From NCBI GenBank assembly GCA_009839325.1, contig VXPW01000077.1, forward strand, positions 32,618 to 96,617: a stretch of 64,000 nucleotides of DNA, written 5' to 3'. The DNA is from Rhodospirillales bacterium (GTDB taxonomy: Bacteria; Pseudomonadota; Alphaproteobacteria; TMED109). Under the pieces are notes generated by a model. That model was given only the letters and a program-made list of their open reading frames with translations, was not told where the DNA came from and did no database searches. The stretch's first letter is position 1, and every line of letters begins with the position of its first letter. This document shows, in pieces, positions 28,005 to 37,966 of the stretch. The translations under genes and the position numbers were made by a program.

Positions 28005-29285
28005 ATGTTTGCGATGTCGTGGATTCGGGCGAATCCGGAGCAGTTTGACGCGGGCCTGGTGCGGCGCGGGCTTGAACCACAGGCAGCGGCTGTGCTCCAA
28101 GTGGATGCCCGCAGGCGCAAGTGCCTGACCGATCTGCAAGCCGCTCAAACCGAGCGAAACACAACGAGTCGGGACATCGGGGCGCGCAAGGCTGCTGGCG
28201 AGGACGCGGCGGATCTCGTGCGGCAAGTAGGCGATCTCAAGCGCACGATCTCCGACCTCCAGACACGCGCGGACCAGCTGGACGCTCAGGTTCAGACCAT
28301 GTTGTCGGAGCTCCCGAACCTGCCAGCCGCTGACGTCCCGGACGGCCCCGACGAGCGCGCGAATCAGGAACTCTGGCATTGGGGCGAGCCGCCGACCTTC
28401 GCGTTTGAGGCCCGCGACCACGTGACCCTGGGAGAAGCGCTCGGCTTGATGGATTTCCAGCGATCCGCCCGCATGTCCGGGGCACGGTTCGTGATTCTGA
28501 CGGGCGCGCTTGCCCGCCTCGAGCGGGCCCTGACTGCTTTCATGATGGACCTGCAGACCCAGGAACACGGCTACCAGGAAGTCAGCCCGCCCGCGATGGT
28601 ACGCGAGGCGGCGCTGTACGGGACGGGCCAGCTCCCCAAGTTCGCGGAAGACCTGTTTCAGACCACCGACGGGTACTGGCTCATTCCGACCGCCGAGGTG
28701 CCGCTCACGAATCTGGTCGCTGGAGAGATTCAGGACGGCGCAACGCTCCCGCAGCGGTACACCGCTCTCACGCCGTGCTACCGGGCCGAAGCCGGCGCCG
28801 GCGGCCGCGACAATCGCGGCATGATCCGGATGCACCAGTTCAGCAAGGTTGAACTCGTATCGATCACTCGTCCGGAAGATTCGGACACCGAACTGCAACG
28901 CATGACGCGCTGTGCTGAAACCGTGCTGCGGCGACTGGGGCTTGCTTACCGCGTGGTCTTGCTCTCAAGCGGCGACATGGGCTTCGCTGCTCGCAAGACT
29001 CTCGACCTCGAGGTCTGGCTACCCGGTCAGGAGGCGTTCCGGGAAATTTCCAGCTGTTCCAACTGCGGCGACTTTCAGGCCCGTCGGATGAACGCCCGGT
29101 ATCGACATCCGGATTCCGGGGATCTGCAGCATGTCCACACGCTGAACGGATCCGGGGTGGCGGCGGGGCGGCTGCTGATCGCCGTGATGGAGAACTTCCA
29201 GGAAGCGGACGGGTCCATCACCGTTCCCGACGTCCTGCGACCCTACCTTGGTCACCTTGAGCGGATTTCCGCTGCTGCAACCTGA
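28005..29285 (+). CDS. serS: Seryl-tRNA synthetase
   Basis: SerS charges tRNA-Ser (and tRNA-Sec where present). The 426-residue class II enzyme has the N-terminal coiled-coil tRNA-binding arm (about 30-105). The catalytic core follows, with [15 protein letters not shown] (motif region), [28 protein letters not shown] (motif 2) and [17 protein letters not shown] (motif 3). Starts [18 protein letters not shown]. The gene order tatC-serS is common in alphaproteobacteria. A tRNA-Ser gene lies about 1 kb downstream on the other strand. Confidence 0.97.
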   Translation: MFAMSWIRANPEQFDAGLVRRGLEPQAAAVLQVDARRRKCLTDLQAAQTERNTTSRDIGARKAAGEDAADLVRQVGDLKRTISDLQTRADQLDAQVQTMLSELPNLPAADVPDGPDERANQELWHWGEPPTFAFEARDHVTLGEALGLMDFQRSARMSGARFVILTGALARLERALTAFMMDLQTQEHGYQEVSPPAMVREAALYGTGQLPKFAEDLFQTTDGYWLIPTAEVPLTNLVAGEIQDGATLPQRYTALTPCYRAEAGAGGRDNRGMIRMHQFSKVELVSITRPEDSDTELQRMTRCAETVLRRLGLAYRVVLLSSGDMGFAARKTLDLEVWLPGQEAFREISSCSNCGDFQARRMNARYRHPDSGDLQHVHTLNGSGVAAGRLLIAVMENFQEADGSITVPDVLRPYLGHLERISAAAT

Positions 29286-29316
29286 CAATCAGACCTTCAT
29301 CCACAGGAGATCCACG

Positions 29317-30297
29317 ATGGAATACGTGAACTTTGGACGTACGGGTACCAAAGTTTCAAAGCTTTGCCTGGGCATGATGACGTTCGGCACCCCGGGTTGG
29401 CGGGACTACGTGATGGAGGAGGGGCCGAGCCGGCCGATCATCAAGGCGGCAGTCGACGCCGGAATCAATTTCTTCGATACCGCGGACGTCTACGCGCTGG
29501 GTGGCAGTGAGGAAGTGACAGGCCGGGTGTTGGGAAGTCTTCTCCGACGTCACGAGTACGTGCTGGCCACCAAGGTCTTTCAGCGCATGGGTGACGGTCC
29601 GAATGAGCGCGGCCTGTCGCGCAAGCACATCATGGAGAGCATCGACGCCTCGCTCCGTCGACTCGGCACCGACTACGTTGACCTTTACATCATTCACCGC
29701 TGGGACCACGAAACTCCGATCGAGGAAACGATGGAGGCGCTACACGACGTAGTGCGCGCCGGCAAGGCTCTGTATCTCGGCGCCTCCAGCATGTACGCCT
29801 GGCAGTTCATGAAAGCCCAAGCCGTTGCGCGGCAGAATGGTTGGACGCCGTTCGTGTCAATGCAGAATCACTACAACCTGATCTATCGAGAGGAAGAGCG
29901 GGAGATGATCCCGCTGTGCACTGACCAGGGAATTGCGGTCACCCCCTGGAGCCCGCTTGCCAGAGGCTTCCTTGTCGGTAATCGACACCGCCAGGGCGGC
30001 GGCGGCACCGTGCGCGCCAAGACCGATGACATCGCCCAGAGCATGTACTACCGCGACATCGACTTTGCGATTGCCGACCGGGTTGGAGAAATAGCGGAGC
30101 GTCTGGGGGCTTCCCGACCGGAAGTGGCGCTTGGCTGGCTGCTGGCGAAACCAGCCGTCACCGCGCCGATTGTCGGGGTGTCGAGCCAGGAACAGCTGGA
30201 CACGCTGTTGAAGGCAGTCGATCGCTCGCTCGACGCGGGCGACATGGAGTATCTGGAAGAACTCTACGAACCGCGCGCCATCGCCGGTCATTCATGA
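29317..30297 (+). CDS. Aldo/keto reductase
   Basis: A 326-residue NADPH-dependent TIM-barrel reductase. It opens MEYVNFGRTGTKVSKLCLGMMTFG and contains the catalytic tetrad: Asp in FFDTADVYALGGSE, Tyr in the same segment, Lys in LATKVF and His in YIIHRWDHE. ATG 29317 is chosen because CAGGAGA lies just upstream. Substrate unknown; closest in style to the AKR families that reduce small aldehydes or sugars. No partner gene; it ends nine bases before the tRNA-Ser gene. Confidence 0.88.
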   Translation: MEYVNFGRTGTKVSKLCLGMMTFGTPGWRDYVMEEGPSRPIIKAAVDAGINFFDTADVYALGGSEEVTGRVLGSLLRRHEYVLATKVFQRMGDGPNERGLSRKHIMESIDASLRRLGTDYVDLYIIHRWDHETPIEETMEALHDVVRAGKALYLGASSMYAWQFMKAQAVARQNGWTPFVSMQNHYNLIYREEEREMIPLCTDQGIAVTPWSPLARGFLVGNRHRQGGGGTVRAKTDDIAQSMYYRDIDFAIADRVGEIAERLGASRPEVALGWLLAKPAVTAPIVGVSSQEQLDTLLKAVDRSLDAGDMEYLEELYEPRAIAGHS

Positions 30298-30305
30298 TTC
30301 CGGAC

Positions 30306-30395
30306 TGGCGGATGGGGAGGGATTCGAACCCCCGGATTCCTTGCGGAATCGCCGGTTTTCAAGACCGGTGCTTTCGACCACTCAGCCACCCATCC
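30306..30395 (-). tRNA. tRNA-Ser (anticodon TGA)
   Basis: Read on the minus strand, the 5' acceptor GGATGGG (complement of 30389-30395) pairs with CCCATCC near the 3' end (complement of 30310-30316), followed by a G discriminator and encoded CCA. The D-arm begins TGGCTGAGTGGTCG. The anticodon stem CCGGT/ACCGG closes a CTTGAAA loop, giving anticodon TGA. The long variable arm GATTCCGCAAGGAATC and the T-arm with GTTCGAATC are typical of class II tRNA-Ser. It reads UCN serine codons. Confidence 0.95.
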
Positions 30396-30415
30396 ACTTC
30401 GGCCATCGCCTGCGG

Positions 30416-30445
30416 AGATTACGGCCACAACGCGACGCCTGCCAA
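30416..30445 (-). promoter_or_regulatory. Probable promoter of tRNA-Ser
   Basis: On the minus strand TTGGCA (five of six matches to the -35 consensus) and TAATCT are 18 bases apart, and the -10 ends 20 bases before the tRNA 5' end. The spacing is plausible for a tRNA gene with a short leader. Confidence 0.4.
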
Positions 30446-30516
30446 CCTCCGGCCGTCTGGTGACCCTGCACCGGACGCGGCCTGAGTACACCAACCGCGA
30501 GCCTCGACCAACGACC

Positions 30517-32199
30517 ATGAACAGCAATGAACACGCCATCCCCGTCGGTGACCTGGTTGCCGAATTCCTCGACGCAATCGGAGTGACCACGGTTTTTGGC
30601 GTGGTCTCGATCCACAATATTCCGATGCTGGACGCCATCGGACGCCGAAACGCGATTCGATTCGTGATGGGGCGCGGAGAGGCCGGAGCCGGACACATGG
30701 CCGATGCGTACGCCCGCGTGTCAGGTGAACTGGGTGTGCTGATCACCAGCACTGGTCCCGGGGCCGCCAATGCCACCGGTGCCCTGGTGGAGGCCGGCTT
30801 CGCCGGTACCCCGCTGCTCCACCTGACGGGTCAGACCGCAAGCGGATACCTGGAACGCGCGCAGGGTCCGGTGCATGACGCGCCGAACCAGCTTGGCATG
30901 CTTGAAGCCGTATCAAAGGGGGCGTTTCGGGTGCGGAGTCCGGAGACAGCGTTCGGGACATTGGTAAAGGCCGCCACTCTTGCTTTGAGCCCGCCGACAG
31001 GCCCGGTCAGTGTCGAGATTCCAATCGACATTCAACGAGACGTGATCGCCCGCCCCGGGGGGCTCGATTTTCTGAGCTTGCCGGTACCGCAACCCAACCC
31101 GGGCACCGATGCCGGTCTCGACGCGATCGCGGCCCAGGTGGCCGGTGCCCGTCGTCCATTGCTGTGGACCGGCAACGGGGCCAAGCACGCCAGAAGCGCC
31201 GTGAAACGCTGGACCGACCTCGGTATTCCGCTGGCAACCAGCTGGAACGGACGCGGCGTCGTTCCGGAGCAATGCCCCCTTGTGCTCGGGCCCTTGGTGA
31301 CCACCCCTCGAGGACTCGAATTCCTGAAGTCGGTTGACCTGTTGGTGGTGGCCGGGTGCCGGCTGCGCGGACAGGAAACCGTCGACATGAGTCTCACGCT
31401 ACCTGACCGCCGGATTCATATTGATATCGAGGCGTCCGCTTCGGGACGTACCTACTCGGCCGATCTGTTCCACGTTGCCGAAGCAGGGGCAGCGCTCGAC
31501 GCGATCGCCGACCGACTTGACCAGATGTCGCTTTCGATCGCACCCGACCACGGCACCGATGCCGCGGCCAGCAAGGATGAGGCAATGACGAGCTATGCGG
31601 ACGCCCTCGATGCCTACCGGGAGTTCCCCGCCCGCATGCGGGATGTCATGCCGCCGGACGCCATCTGGGTACGGGACATCACGCTTGCGAACAGCACCTG
31701 GGGGAATCGAATCTTCCCGCTAAACGATCCGCGCACCAACGTGTTCCCGGTGAGCGCCGCAATCGGCCCGGGCCTGCCGTTCGGTATCGGAGCGGCAATC
31801 GGGGCCAACGGTCGCAAGGTCGTCTCCATGTGCGGCGACGGCGGTTTTTGCCTCAGTCTGGCGGAGGTGTGGACCGCGGTGCAGGAACAATCGGATGTCG
31901 TCTTCGTTGTCATGAACGACAACGGGTATGGGGTCATTCGCCACATTCAGGACGCGCTGTACGGCGGACGGCACTATTTCGATGACCTGCTCGCCCCCGA
32001 CTTCGGAAAGCTGGCAGAACTGGCCGGGCTTCACTATGCGCGCGTCGAAACGTCCGATGAACTCACGACGGCCATGCAGGCGGCACTGGCAGTGCGCGGC
32101 CCAGCACTGGTCGAGGTCGATATGGCGTCGATCGGTGAGTACCCTCGTTACTTCAAACCCCCGCCGTACACGCGGCAGAAGCGCAAAGAAGCAGCGTGA
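30517..32199 (+). CDS. Thiamine diphosphate-dependent enzyme, acetolactate synthase/decarboxylase-like
   Basis: A 560-residue enzyme of the ThDP superfamily with three domains. The N-terminal PYR domain has the activating Glu in MGRGEAGAGHMADAYAR and the loop TSTGPGAANATGALVEA. The central domain resembles the Rossmann-like part of acetohydroxyacid synthase. The C-terminal PP domain has GDGGFCLSLAEVWTA and MNDNGYGVI, the metal/ThDP motif. It could be an orphan AHAS, a benzoylformate-decarboxylase-like or another 2-keto acid enzyme. No regulatory subunit or pathway partner adjoins it. The start MNSNEHAIPVGD is 57 bases into a longer frame. Confidence 0.85.
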   Translation: MNSNEHAIPVGDLVAEFLDAIGVTTVFGVVSIHNIPMLDAIGRRNAIRFVMGRGEAGAGHMADAYARVSGELGVLITSTGPGAANATGALVEAGFAGTPLLHLTGQTASGYLERAQGPVHDAPNQLGMLEAVSKGAFRVRSPETAFGTLVKAATLALSPPTGPVSVEIPIDIQRDVIARPGGLDFLSLPVPQPNPGTDAGLDAIAAQVAGARRPLLWTGNGAKHARSAVKRWTDLGIPLATSWNGRGVVPEQCPLVLGPLVTTPRGLEFLKSVDLLVVAGCRLRGQETVDMSLTLPDRRIHIDIEASASGRTYSADLFHVAEAGAALDAIADRLDQMSLSIAPDHGTDAAASKDEAMTSYADALDAYREFPARMRDVMPPDAIWVRDITLANSTWGNRIFPLNDPRTNVFPVSAAIGPGLPFGIGAAIGANGRKVVSMCGDGGFCLSLAEVWTAVQEQSDVVFVVMNDNGYGVIRHIQDALYGGRHYFDDLLAPDFGKLAELAGLHYARVETSDELTTAMQAALAVRGPALVEVDMASIGEYPRYFKPPPYTRQKRKEAA

Positions 32200-32330
32200 G
32201 CGGAAACGAGGCTGCAGCCCGGCCTATTCAGCACTGACTGCGAAGACTTCCGCGATCATGTGCTGGCACTGTCCGTCGACGCCCCGCAGGCCGACCCCCG
32301 GCTTTGCGTGAGGACTTTCTGACGCCGCGC

Positions 32331-33071
32331 TCAGCTTCCGTCGATGGCCTCGAGATGCTTCAGGACTTCCTCGTGCATCAGTCGCTCGTACGCGTCTTCC
32401 TTCGGCGCGGCCTCGATACGCGTGAGCAGTTCTTCCACCTGACCGCGGTAGTCGTCATCGTCTAGCATCAGCAGGCCGATAGCGTGACCGGCCATCACGA
32501 TGACGTTGTCGGGGGCAAGTTCCGTGGCCCGCTGGTAGTGGGCGATGGCCTCATCTTCGCTAGCGCCGTAGATCAATGCGCCCAAGAACCCCGCCGCGTT
32601 GATGATCCGGGCATGCCAGCCAGCCACGGCCAAGTGCCCGTATACGAAGTCCGGATCGAGCTCGAGGCCGCGTCGCATGGAGGCTATCGTCTTATCGGCA
32701 TAGCCGCCGCTCAATGCCTCGGTGGTAGGCAGGGTTTCCGCGTAACGGCCCATGGCGTGGGCCAATTCCTGGTGCGCCAGGGGGTTGGAGTCGTCAAGCT
32801 CCACCGCCTGTTCCGCAAGATCGATGGCCCGCAGCAGCGTCGCCTGCGCTTCTTCCTTTGTCGCGGCGAGATGATGCCCGTAAATGGCCAGGGCCTGCGC
32901 GCCCAAAGCATATCCCTCGGAAGTGCCAAGGCCTTCGGCGAGGTCAGCCGCCTCGAGGAACCTGCCATCGAAGCGGGCACTCAGCACGTCGTCGACGGTT
33001 TGGGCCATCACGGTGCCGGAACACAGTACGGGAATCGCCAGTAATGCGATGAATCTTGAAACGTTGACCAC
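32331..33071 (-). CDS. Exported TPR-repeat protein
   Basis: A 246-residue protein with a Sec signal (VSRFIALLAIPVLCSGTVMAQ, cleavage near AQT) and tetratricopeptide-like helices, the clearest being NPLAHQELAHAMGRYAETL, IASMRRGLELDPDFVYGHLAVAGW and AIAHYQRATELAPDNVIVMAG. The GTG start follows AGAGG by six bases. Probably periplasmic; TPR proteins mediate protein contacts, so no reaction can be given. A lone gene, convergent with the ThDP enzyme (131-base gap, no terminator seen). Confidence 0.78.
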   Translation of the reverse strand: MVNVSRFIALLAIPVLCSGTVMAQTVDDVLSARFDGRFLEAADLAEGLGTSEGYALGAQALAIYGHHLAATKEEAQATLLRAIDLAEQAVELDDSNPLAHQELAHAMGRYAETLPTTEALSGGYADKTIASMRRGLELDPDFVYGHLAVAGWHARIINAAGFLGALIYGASEDEAIAHYQRATELAPDNVIVMAGHAIGLLMLDDDDYRGQVEELLTRIEAAPKEDAYERLMHEEVLKHLEAIDGS

Positions 33072-33494
33072 CGGACACCTCTGATGTTGTGGCTTGGACG
33101 TGGCCAATTGTATCGGCTGGCAGGAGCGCTGCCATCTGCCGCCGGGGCTGACGTTGTCCCGGAGCGCCGACGGTCCATCATCACTATGCATCCCCTCGAT
33201 GGCCTGTGTTGGCGATCATCCCGGACACAGGTTCCGTCCGAGACGGGTTCAGGTGGCTGCATTTCGCCTTGGATGATCGGTTCCCTGGATGTGGGAGGGC
33301 TCAACTTATTGATTCATACGGCCTGACTTCGACCCGGTGGCCGAGTGCCTTCACGATTCGGCCAGGGCTGACTTCTGCGGTCAAAGTCAGGTTCGAACAT
33401 GTGGTGGCGGAATGGATTCCCCACTCGCCCCGTCCATCGAGCTGAACGGTAGATTCCCGGTTCAAGCCATACGTGCAAAGGAACTGCACCCGCG
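33072..33494. other. 423-base non-coding stretch with nested inverted repeats (glpK upstream region)
   Basis: I see no gene here. Between 33322 and 33391 lies a nested structure: CCTGACTTCGACC (33322-33334) pairs with GGTCAAAGTCAGG (33379-33391) with one mismatch. Inside it GGCCGA/TCGGCC (33339-33344 and 33358-33363) form a second stem. A competing 7-bp stem CTGACTT/AAGTCAG (33368-33374 with 33384-33390) uses the same 3' arm. The rest shows no promoter I can defend. Confidence 0.5.
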
Positions 33495-34994
33495 ATGCGC
33501 CAGCCCGCACTCCTTGCCATAGACCAGGGCACCAGTAGCAGCCGGGCCATCGTGTTTTCCGTTGACGGGGTCCCGCTGATCGTTTCCCAGAAAGAGCTTG
33601 CGTCTCGATATGGGCCGGGCGGTTGGGTCGAACAGGATCCGGAGGAAATCTGGCGAACCACGCTCGAGACGTGCCGGGAGGCGGTTGGCGTCGCCCAGGA
33701 CCGCGGGCTGGAGATTGCAGCTGCCGGCATCGCGAATCAACGCGAGACAACGGTGGTCTGGGAGCGCAGCAGCGGCAGACCGGTCTACAACGCGATCGTC
33801 TGGCAGGATCGCCGCGGGGCCAAGCGCTGCTCCGAGCTGCGACGACAGGGGCTGGCATCCAAGATCGCAGAGGCGACCGGCCTGGTCCCCGATTCCTACT
33901 TTTCGGCAACCAAGCTGCAATGGCTGCTCGAGCATGTCGAGGACGCTGATGCGACGGCTGCGACCGGGAAGCTGGCCTTCGGGACGATCGACACCTTCTT
34001 GCTGTGGCGACTGACCGGCGGGCGCATGCACGCCACCGACGCCACGAATGCCTCGCGGACCATGCTGTTCAACATCGCCACCCAGCAATGGGATCCTGAC
34101 CTGCTGGAATTGTTCCGGGTACCGCGCGCGATCCTGCCGGAGGTAAGGGACAGCGTGTCCGACTACGGGACGATCCATGCCGACCTCCTTGGACCGGAAA
34201 TACCGATCCGGGGCATCGCCGGTGATCAGCAAGCGGCGGCGATAGGCCAGGCGTGCTTCGAGCCAGGCATGGCCAAGTGCACATACGGAACTGGGGCATT
34301 CCTGCTGATCAACGTCGGCGGCAGCAAGCCGGAACCTGCGGACGGTTTGCTGGGAACGGTTGGCTCCCGGTTTGCCGGCGAGACCAGCTATGCCATCGAA
34401 GGCACGATCTTCAATGCCGGAAGTACCGTCCAGTGGTTGAGCGAGACCCTGCGGCTGGTTGCCGATCCCGCCCGCTCATCGGGACTGGCCGCAACCGTGG
34501 ACGACACGGGAGGAGTCGTTCTCGTGCCCGCGTTCACCGGTCTTGGAGCACCGCATTGGGACCCGGAGGCACGCGGCGGAATCTTCGGGTTGTCACGTGA
34601 CACGACGCCAGCCCACATCGTGAGAGCGGGTCTGGAGGCGGTCGCTTATCAGACGCATGATCTCCTCGAGGCGGCCGGTGGACTCGGGCAGTATGGTCGG
34701 CTTCGCGTCGATGGGGCCATGGCGAAGAACGATTGGCTCATGCAGTTTCTTGCAGACATTCTTGGCGCGCCGGTGGAACGGCCAGCCGTAACCGAGACCA
34801 CCGCGCTGGGCGCGGCATTTCTCGCGGGACTCGGTGCGGGAACCTATGACGGCACGGATGCCGTCGGCAGGCTTTGGAAAGAAAATTCTCGCTTTACGCC
34901 GTCCGGCGCCGATTATGCCTCGCATCTGGCCCTCTGGCAGGAATCGGTCCGGAGGGTGCGGAAGCGCGCCGGCATCGCCACCGTCAATGTCTGA
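33495..34994 (+). CDS. glpK: Glycerol kinase
   Basis: GlpK phosphorylates glycerol to glycerol 3-phosphate with ATP in the cytoplasm. The 499 residues match the FGGY family throughout: AIDQGTSSSRAIVF at the N-terminus, GIANQRETTVVWER, YNAIVWQDRR (substrate contact), TNASRTMLFNI, GIAGDQQAA and the ATP-site segment YGTGAFLLIN. Length fits the E. coli enzyme (502). No glpD, glpF or glpR adjoins it, so its supply and control are elsewhere. A structured spacer lies upstream. Confidence 0.96.
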   Translation: MRQPALLAIDQGTSSSRAIVFSVDGVPLIVSQKELASRYGPGGWVEQDPEEIWRTTLETCREAVGVAQDRGLEIAAAGIANQRETTVVWERSSGRPVYNAIVWQDRRGAKRCSELRRQGLASKIAEATGLVPDSYFSATKLQWLLEHVEDADATAATGKLAFGTIDTFLLWRLTGGRMHATDATNASRTMLFNIATQQWDPDLLELFRVPRAILPEVRDSVSDYGTIHADLLGPEIPIRGIAGDQQAAAIGQACFEPGMAKCTYGTGAFLLINVGGSKPEPADGLLGTVGSRFAGETSYAIEGTIFNAGSTVQWLSETLRLVADPARSSGLAATVDDTGGVVLVPAFTGLGAPHWDPEARGGIFGLSRDTTPAHIVRAGLEAVAYQTHDLLEAAGGLGQYGRLRVDGAMAKNDWLMQFLADILGAPVERPAVTETTALGAAFLAGLGAGTYDGTDAVGRLWKENSRFTPSGADYASHLALWQESVRRVRKRAGIATVNV

Positions 34995-35186
34995 TCGCTC
35001 CGACGACGCTCGATCCGCGAGGCCCCGATGAGCTTCAGCCTCATCAAGCTTGCAAATCTCGCCTATTCGGCCTAGAGGAAGGACAGTACTCACACGGGAA
35101 CGGCCCGGTGTTTTCCATGCCCGGCCTTCCGGTGCCGAAGTTTCGGTTTCTCCCGTGGTGGTTCAACCGGATAAAGGAGTTCCCAA

Positions 35187-36173
35187 TTGTCCATTCCCCA
35201 TTTCACCATGCGCCAGCTCCTGGAAGCTGGGGTGCATTTCGGCCACATGGTTCGCCGGTGGAACCCGCGCATGGCGCCGTACATCCACAGCGAGCGTGAC
35301 GGCATTCACATTATTGATCTGCAGCAGACGGTACCGATGCTGTATGCCGCCCTGGCATTCTTACGAGAAATCGCAGCCGGGGGGGGCCGCGTGTTGTTCG
35401 TCGGCACCAAGCGGCAGGCGCAGAACCCGGTTGAGGAACATGCCAGACGCTGCGGTCAACACTACGTCAACCAGCGCTGGCTGGGCGGCATGTTGACCAA
35501 CTGGAAGACCATCTCGAAGTCCATCGACCGCCTGAAGCAGATGGAACAGCGACTGGAGGAAGATGAAGGCAATCTGCCAAAGAAGGAGGTCCTGAACCTG
35601 CAACGTCAGCGTGTGAAGCTGCTCCGGTCTCTGGGCGGAATCCGCGAAATGGGCGGATTGCCGGACGCGATGGTGGTCGTCGATACCAACCACGAACGCA
35701 TAGCAGTGGCCGAAGCAAAATCGCTCGGCATTCCGGTTGTGGCGATTCTGGACACGAACTCCGATCCGGTCGGAATTGACTACCCGATCCCGGGCAATGA
35801 TGACGCGACCCGAGCTGTGATCCTGTATTGCGAGCTGGCCGCCAACGCCGTGCTGGGTGGGCTGGAAGAAGAACAGAAACTGGCCGGAGTGGATGTCGGG
35901 GCATCGGAGGAAGGTGGCGTTGGCGACGCGTCCCTCGAGGTGATCGACGAGACGAGCGGGGAGAGCGCCGCTGCCGAAGAGGAGCCGGCCGAAGATGCAT
36001 CCGGGCCGTCCGAAGATGCACCCGGGCCGGCTGGCGATGCCGCCGAGCCAGCCGCGGCCGCCAGCGACAACAGCGGCGACAGCGACCACGAAAGCCAAGC
36101 CGAAACCACACCGCCTGAACCCGCGCCGTCCGATCCGACCGCATCGGAAACGGATGTGGAGGCAACTCCATGA
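35187..36173 (+). CDS. rpsB: 30S ribosomal protein S2 with long acidic C-terminal tail
   Basis: S2 binds the small ribosomal subunit and recruits S1. The start is TTG, placed nine bases after a strong AAGGAG, giving [19 protein letters not shown]. The core shows [13 protein letters not shown] and [13 protein letters not shown]. The normal protein ends near residue 230; another roughly 98 residues follow, rich in E, D, A, P and S, with a repeat of PSEDAPGP type. Alphaproteobacterial S2 proteins often have such tails, but this one is long. It overlaps tsf by four bases and heads the long translation/envelope run. Confidence 0.96.
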   Translation: MSIPHFTMRQLLEAGVHFGHMVRRWNPRMAPYIHSERDGIHIIDLQQTVPMLYAALAFLREIAAGGGRVLFVGTKRQAQNPVEEHARRCGQHYVNQRWLGGMLTNWKTISKSIDRLKQMEQRLEEDEGNLPKKEVLNLQRQRVKLLRSLGGIREMGGLPDAMVVVDTNHERIAVAEAKSLGIPVVAILDTNSDPVGIDYPIPGNDDATRAVILYCELAANAVLGGLEEEQKLAGVDVGASEEGGVGDASLEVIDETSGESAAAEEEPAEDASGPSEDAPGPAGDAAEPAAAASDNSGDSDHESQAETTPPEPAPSDPTASETDVEATP

Positions 36174-37093
36174 CGAAGATTTCTGCCGCACTGGTCAAGC
36201 AGCTCCGGGAGCAGACAGGCTCGGGAATGATGGACTGCAAGCGAGCGCTTTCCGAGACGGACGGCGACCTCGAAGCGGCGCAGGACTGGCTGCGCGCCAA
36301 GGGCATTGCCGGCGCCGAGAAGAAGGCGGGGCGCGCGGCGTCCGAAGGACTCGTGGGTCTTTCGGTGGATGGCCGGCGTGCGGCGCTGGTGGAGGTCAAT
36401 GCCGAAACCGACTTCGTGGCCCGGAACACCGAATTCCAGGCGTTCGTGCGCGAGGTGGCCGACGCGGGCCTAGGCGCCGGAGGAGACCTGGAAGCGCTGA
36501 CCACGTCGACGCTGTCCGGTGGCGCCACGGTAGCGGAGCGCGCAATCGAGGTGAGCGCCAAGACGGGCGAGAACATCGTCGTCCGCCGCACGGAGTCCGT
36601 GACGGTGGAACGCGGCTTGATCGGTAGCTACGTGCACGGGGCCGTTGCCGCGGGCCTGGGACGCATCGGGACGCTCGTGGCGGTCGAAACGGACGGGGCA
36701 GCCGAGGGCTTCGAGGATCTTGCGAAACAGCTTGCGATGCATGTGGCCGCGGCAAGACCGCAGGCGCTTCGCCGCGATGACCTGGACCCGGCCGCCGTCG
36801 AGCGCGAACGGGCCGTGCTCATTGAGCAGGCCAGGGAAAGCGGTCGGCCGGACAACATCCTCGAGAAGATGGTTGAAGGCCGTATGCGCAAGTTCTATGG
36901 CGAGGTGGTGCTGACAGAACAGATATGGGTAATCGACAACAAGTCGAAGGTTGCCGATGTAGTTGCATCGGTTGCCGAGGGCGCTGGTGTGGCGGCGCAC
37001 TTGTCCGGCCTTGCCTGTCTCGTGCTGGGCGAGGGAGTGGAAAAACGCGTGTCGAACCTGGCTGCGGAGGTGGCAGGCACGTTGAGGAGCTAA
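36170..37093 (+). CDS. tsf: Elongation factor Ts
   Basis: EF-Ts exchanges GDP for GTP on EF-Tu. The 307-residue protein has the N-terminal UBA-like module ([19 protein letters not shown]), the EF-Tu-contact TDFVARN and core segments [17 protein letters not shown] and [22 protein letters not shown]. Starts at the ATG overlapping the rpsB stop, the usual coupling. Confidence 0.97.
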   Translation: MTKISAALVKQLREQTGSGMMDCKRALSETDGDLEAAQDWLRAKGIAGAEKKAGRAASEGLVGLSVDGRRAALVEVNAETDFVARNTEFQAFVREVADAGLGAGGDLEALTTSTLSGGATVAERAIEVSAKTGENIVVRRTESVTVERGLIGSYVHGAVAAGLGRIGTLVAVETDGAAEGFEDLAKQLAMHVAAARPQALRRDDLDPAAVERERAVLIEQARESGRPDNILEKMVEGRMRKFYGEVVLTEQIWVIDNKSKVADVVASVAEGAGVAAHLSGLACLVLGEGVEKRVSNLAAEVAGTLRS

Positions 37094-37127
37094 GCGCATC
37101 CGCGGACGCCGCTCGCGAAACAGGTTG

Positions 37128-37961
37128 ATGGGTACGCGTGACGGGAAGAAGGCGGGGAGCCTGGCGTTGCCGCCCGGCCCGTTCTACCGTCGCGTCCTGG
37201 TCAAGTTGTCCGGCGAGGCGTTTGCCGGCGCACAGGGGCACGGGATCGACGGCGAAAAGGTTAGCCACATCGCCAGAGAGATCCGATCTGTTTATCGTCT
37301 CGGCATACAGGTCTGCATCGTGATCGGCGCAGGCAATATTTTTCGTGGCACTGAAAGCAAGCTGAGATACCTCGATCGTCCGACGGCAGACGAGATGGGG
37401 ATGCTGGCTACCGTCATCAACGGTCTGGCGCTGCACAGTGCCCTGCGCGCGCAAAACATCAAAGCCCATGTGATGTCGGCGATTTCGATGCCGGAGATTT
37501 GCGAACCATTTGTTCGCTGGCAAGCGCACGCCTACCTTGAGCAGTCAGAGGTCCTGGTGTGCGCCGCTGGAACGGGATCGCCGCTGTTTACTACTGATAC
37601 CGCTGCCGCTGTGCGGGCTGCGGAACTGCAGTGCGATGCGATCTTCAAGGGCACACAAGTGGACGGGGTTTACGATTCCGACCCGCATCGCAACCCGAAC
37701 GCCAAACGATTCCTTTGGATTTCCTACCAGCACGCGCTGGCCAAGAATCTCCAGGTCATGGATTCGGCTGCCCTGTCGATCGCCAGAGATGCGGAGATAC
37801 CGATTCTCGTATTTTCGCTTGAAGGCACGAACGCGCTCGCTGACGCCGTGCAGGGCCAAGGAACGTTTACCATGGTCAGTGACAAGCCCCGCCATCTGGT
37901 GCTGCATGACCGCCGTGTCGGGGAGAGGGCATTCGGTATGATGGAAGCTGAGGAAGGCTGA
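37128..37961 (+). CDS. pyrH: Uridylate kinase
   Basis: PyrH phosphorylates UMP to UDP. The 277 residues show RRVLVKLSGEAF, VIGAGNIFRG, MGMLATVINGLAL, TGSPLFTTDTAAA and ATKVDGVY-like GTQVDGVYDSDP, all hallmarks of bacterial UMP kinase (amino acid kinase fold). The N-terminus is about 20 residues longer than usual (basic, MGTRDGKKAGSLALPP). The ATG at 37128 is weakly supported; an internal start is possible. Fixed order tsf-pyrH-frr. Confidence 0.96.
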   Translation: MGTRDGKKAGSLALPPGPFYRRVLVKLSGEAFAGAQGHGIDGEKVSHIAREIRSVYRLGIQVCIVIGAGNIFRGTESKLRYLDRPTADEMGMLATVINGLALHSALRAQNIKAHVMSAISMPEICEPFVRWQAHAYLEQSEVLVCAAGTGSPLFTTDTAAAVRAAELQCDAIFKGTQVDGVYDSDPHRNPNAKRFLWISYQHALAKNLQVMDSAALSIARDAEIPILVFSLEGTNALADAVQGQGTFTMVSDKPRHLVLHDRRVGERAFGMMEAEEG

Positions 37962-37966
37962 ACCCG

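Noticed and set aside
35028..35075. 15-codon leader-like frame (MSFSLIKLANLAYSA) before rpsB
   Set aside because: No ribosome binding site and no attenuator hairpin with T-run after it.
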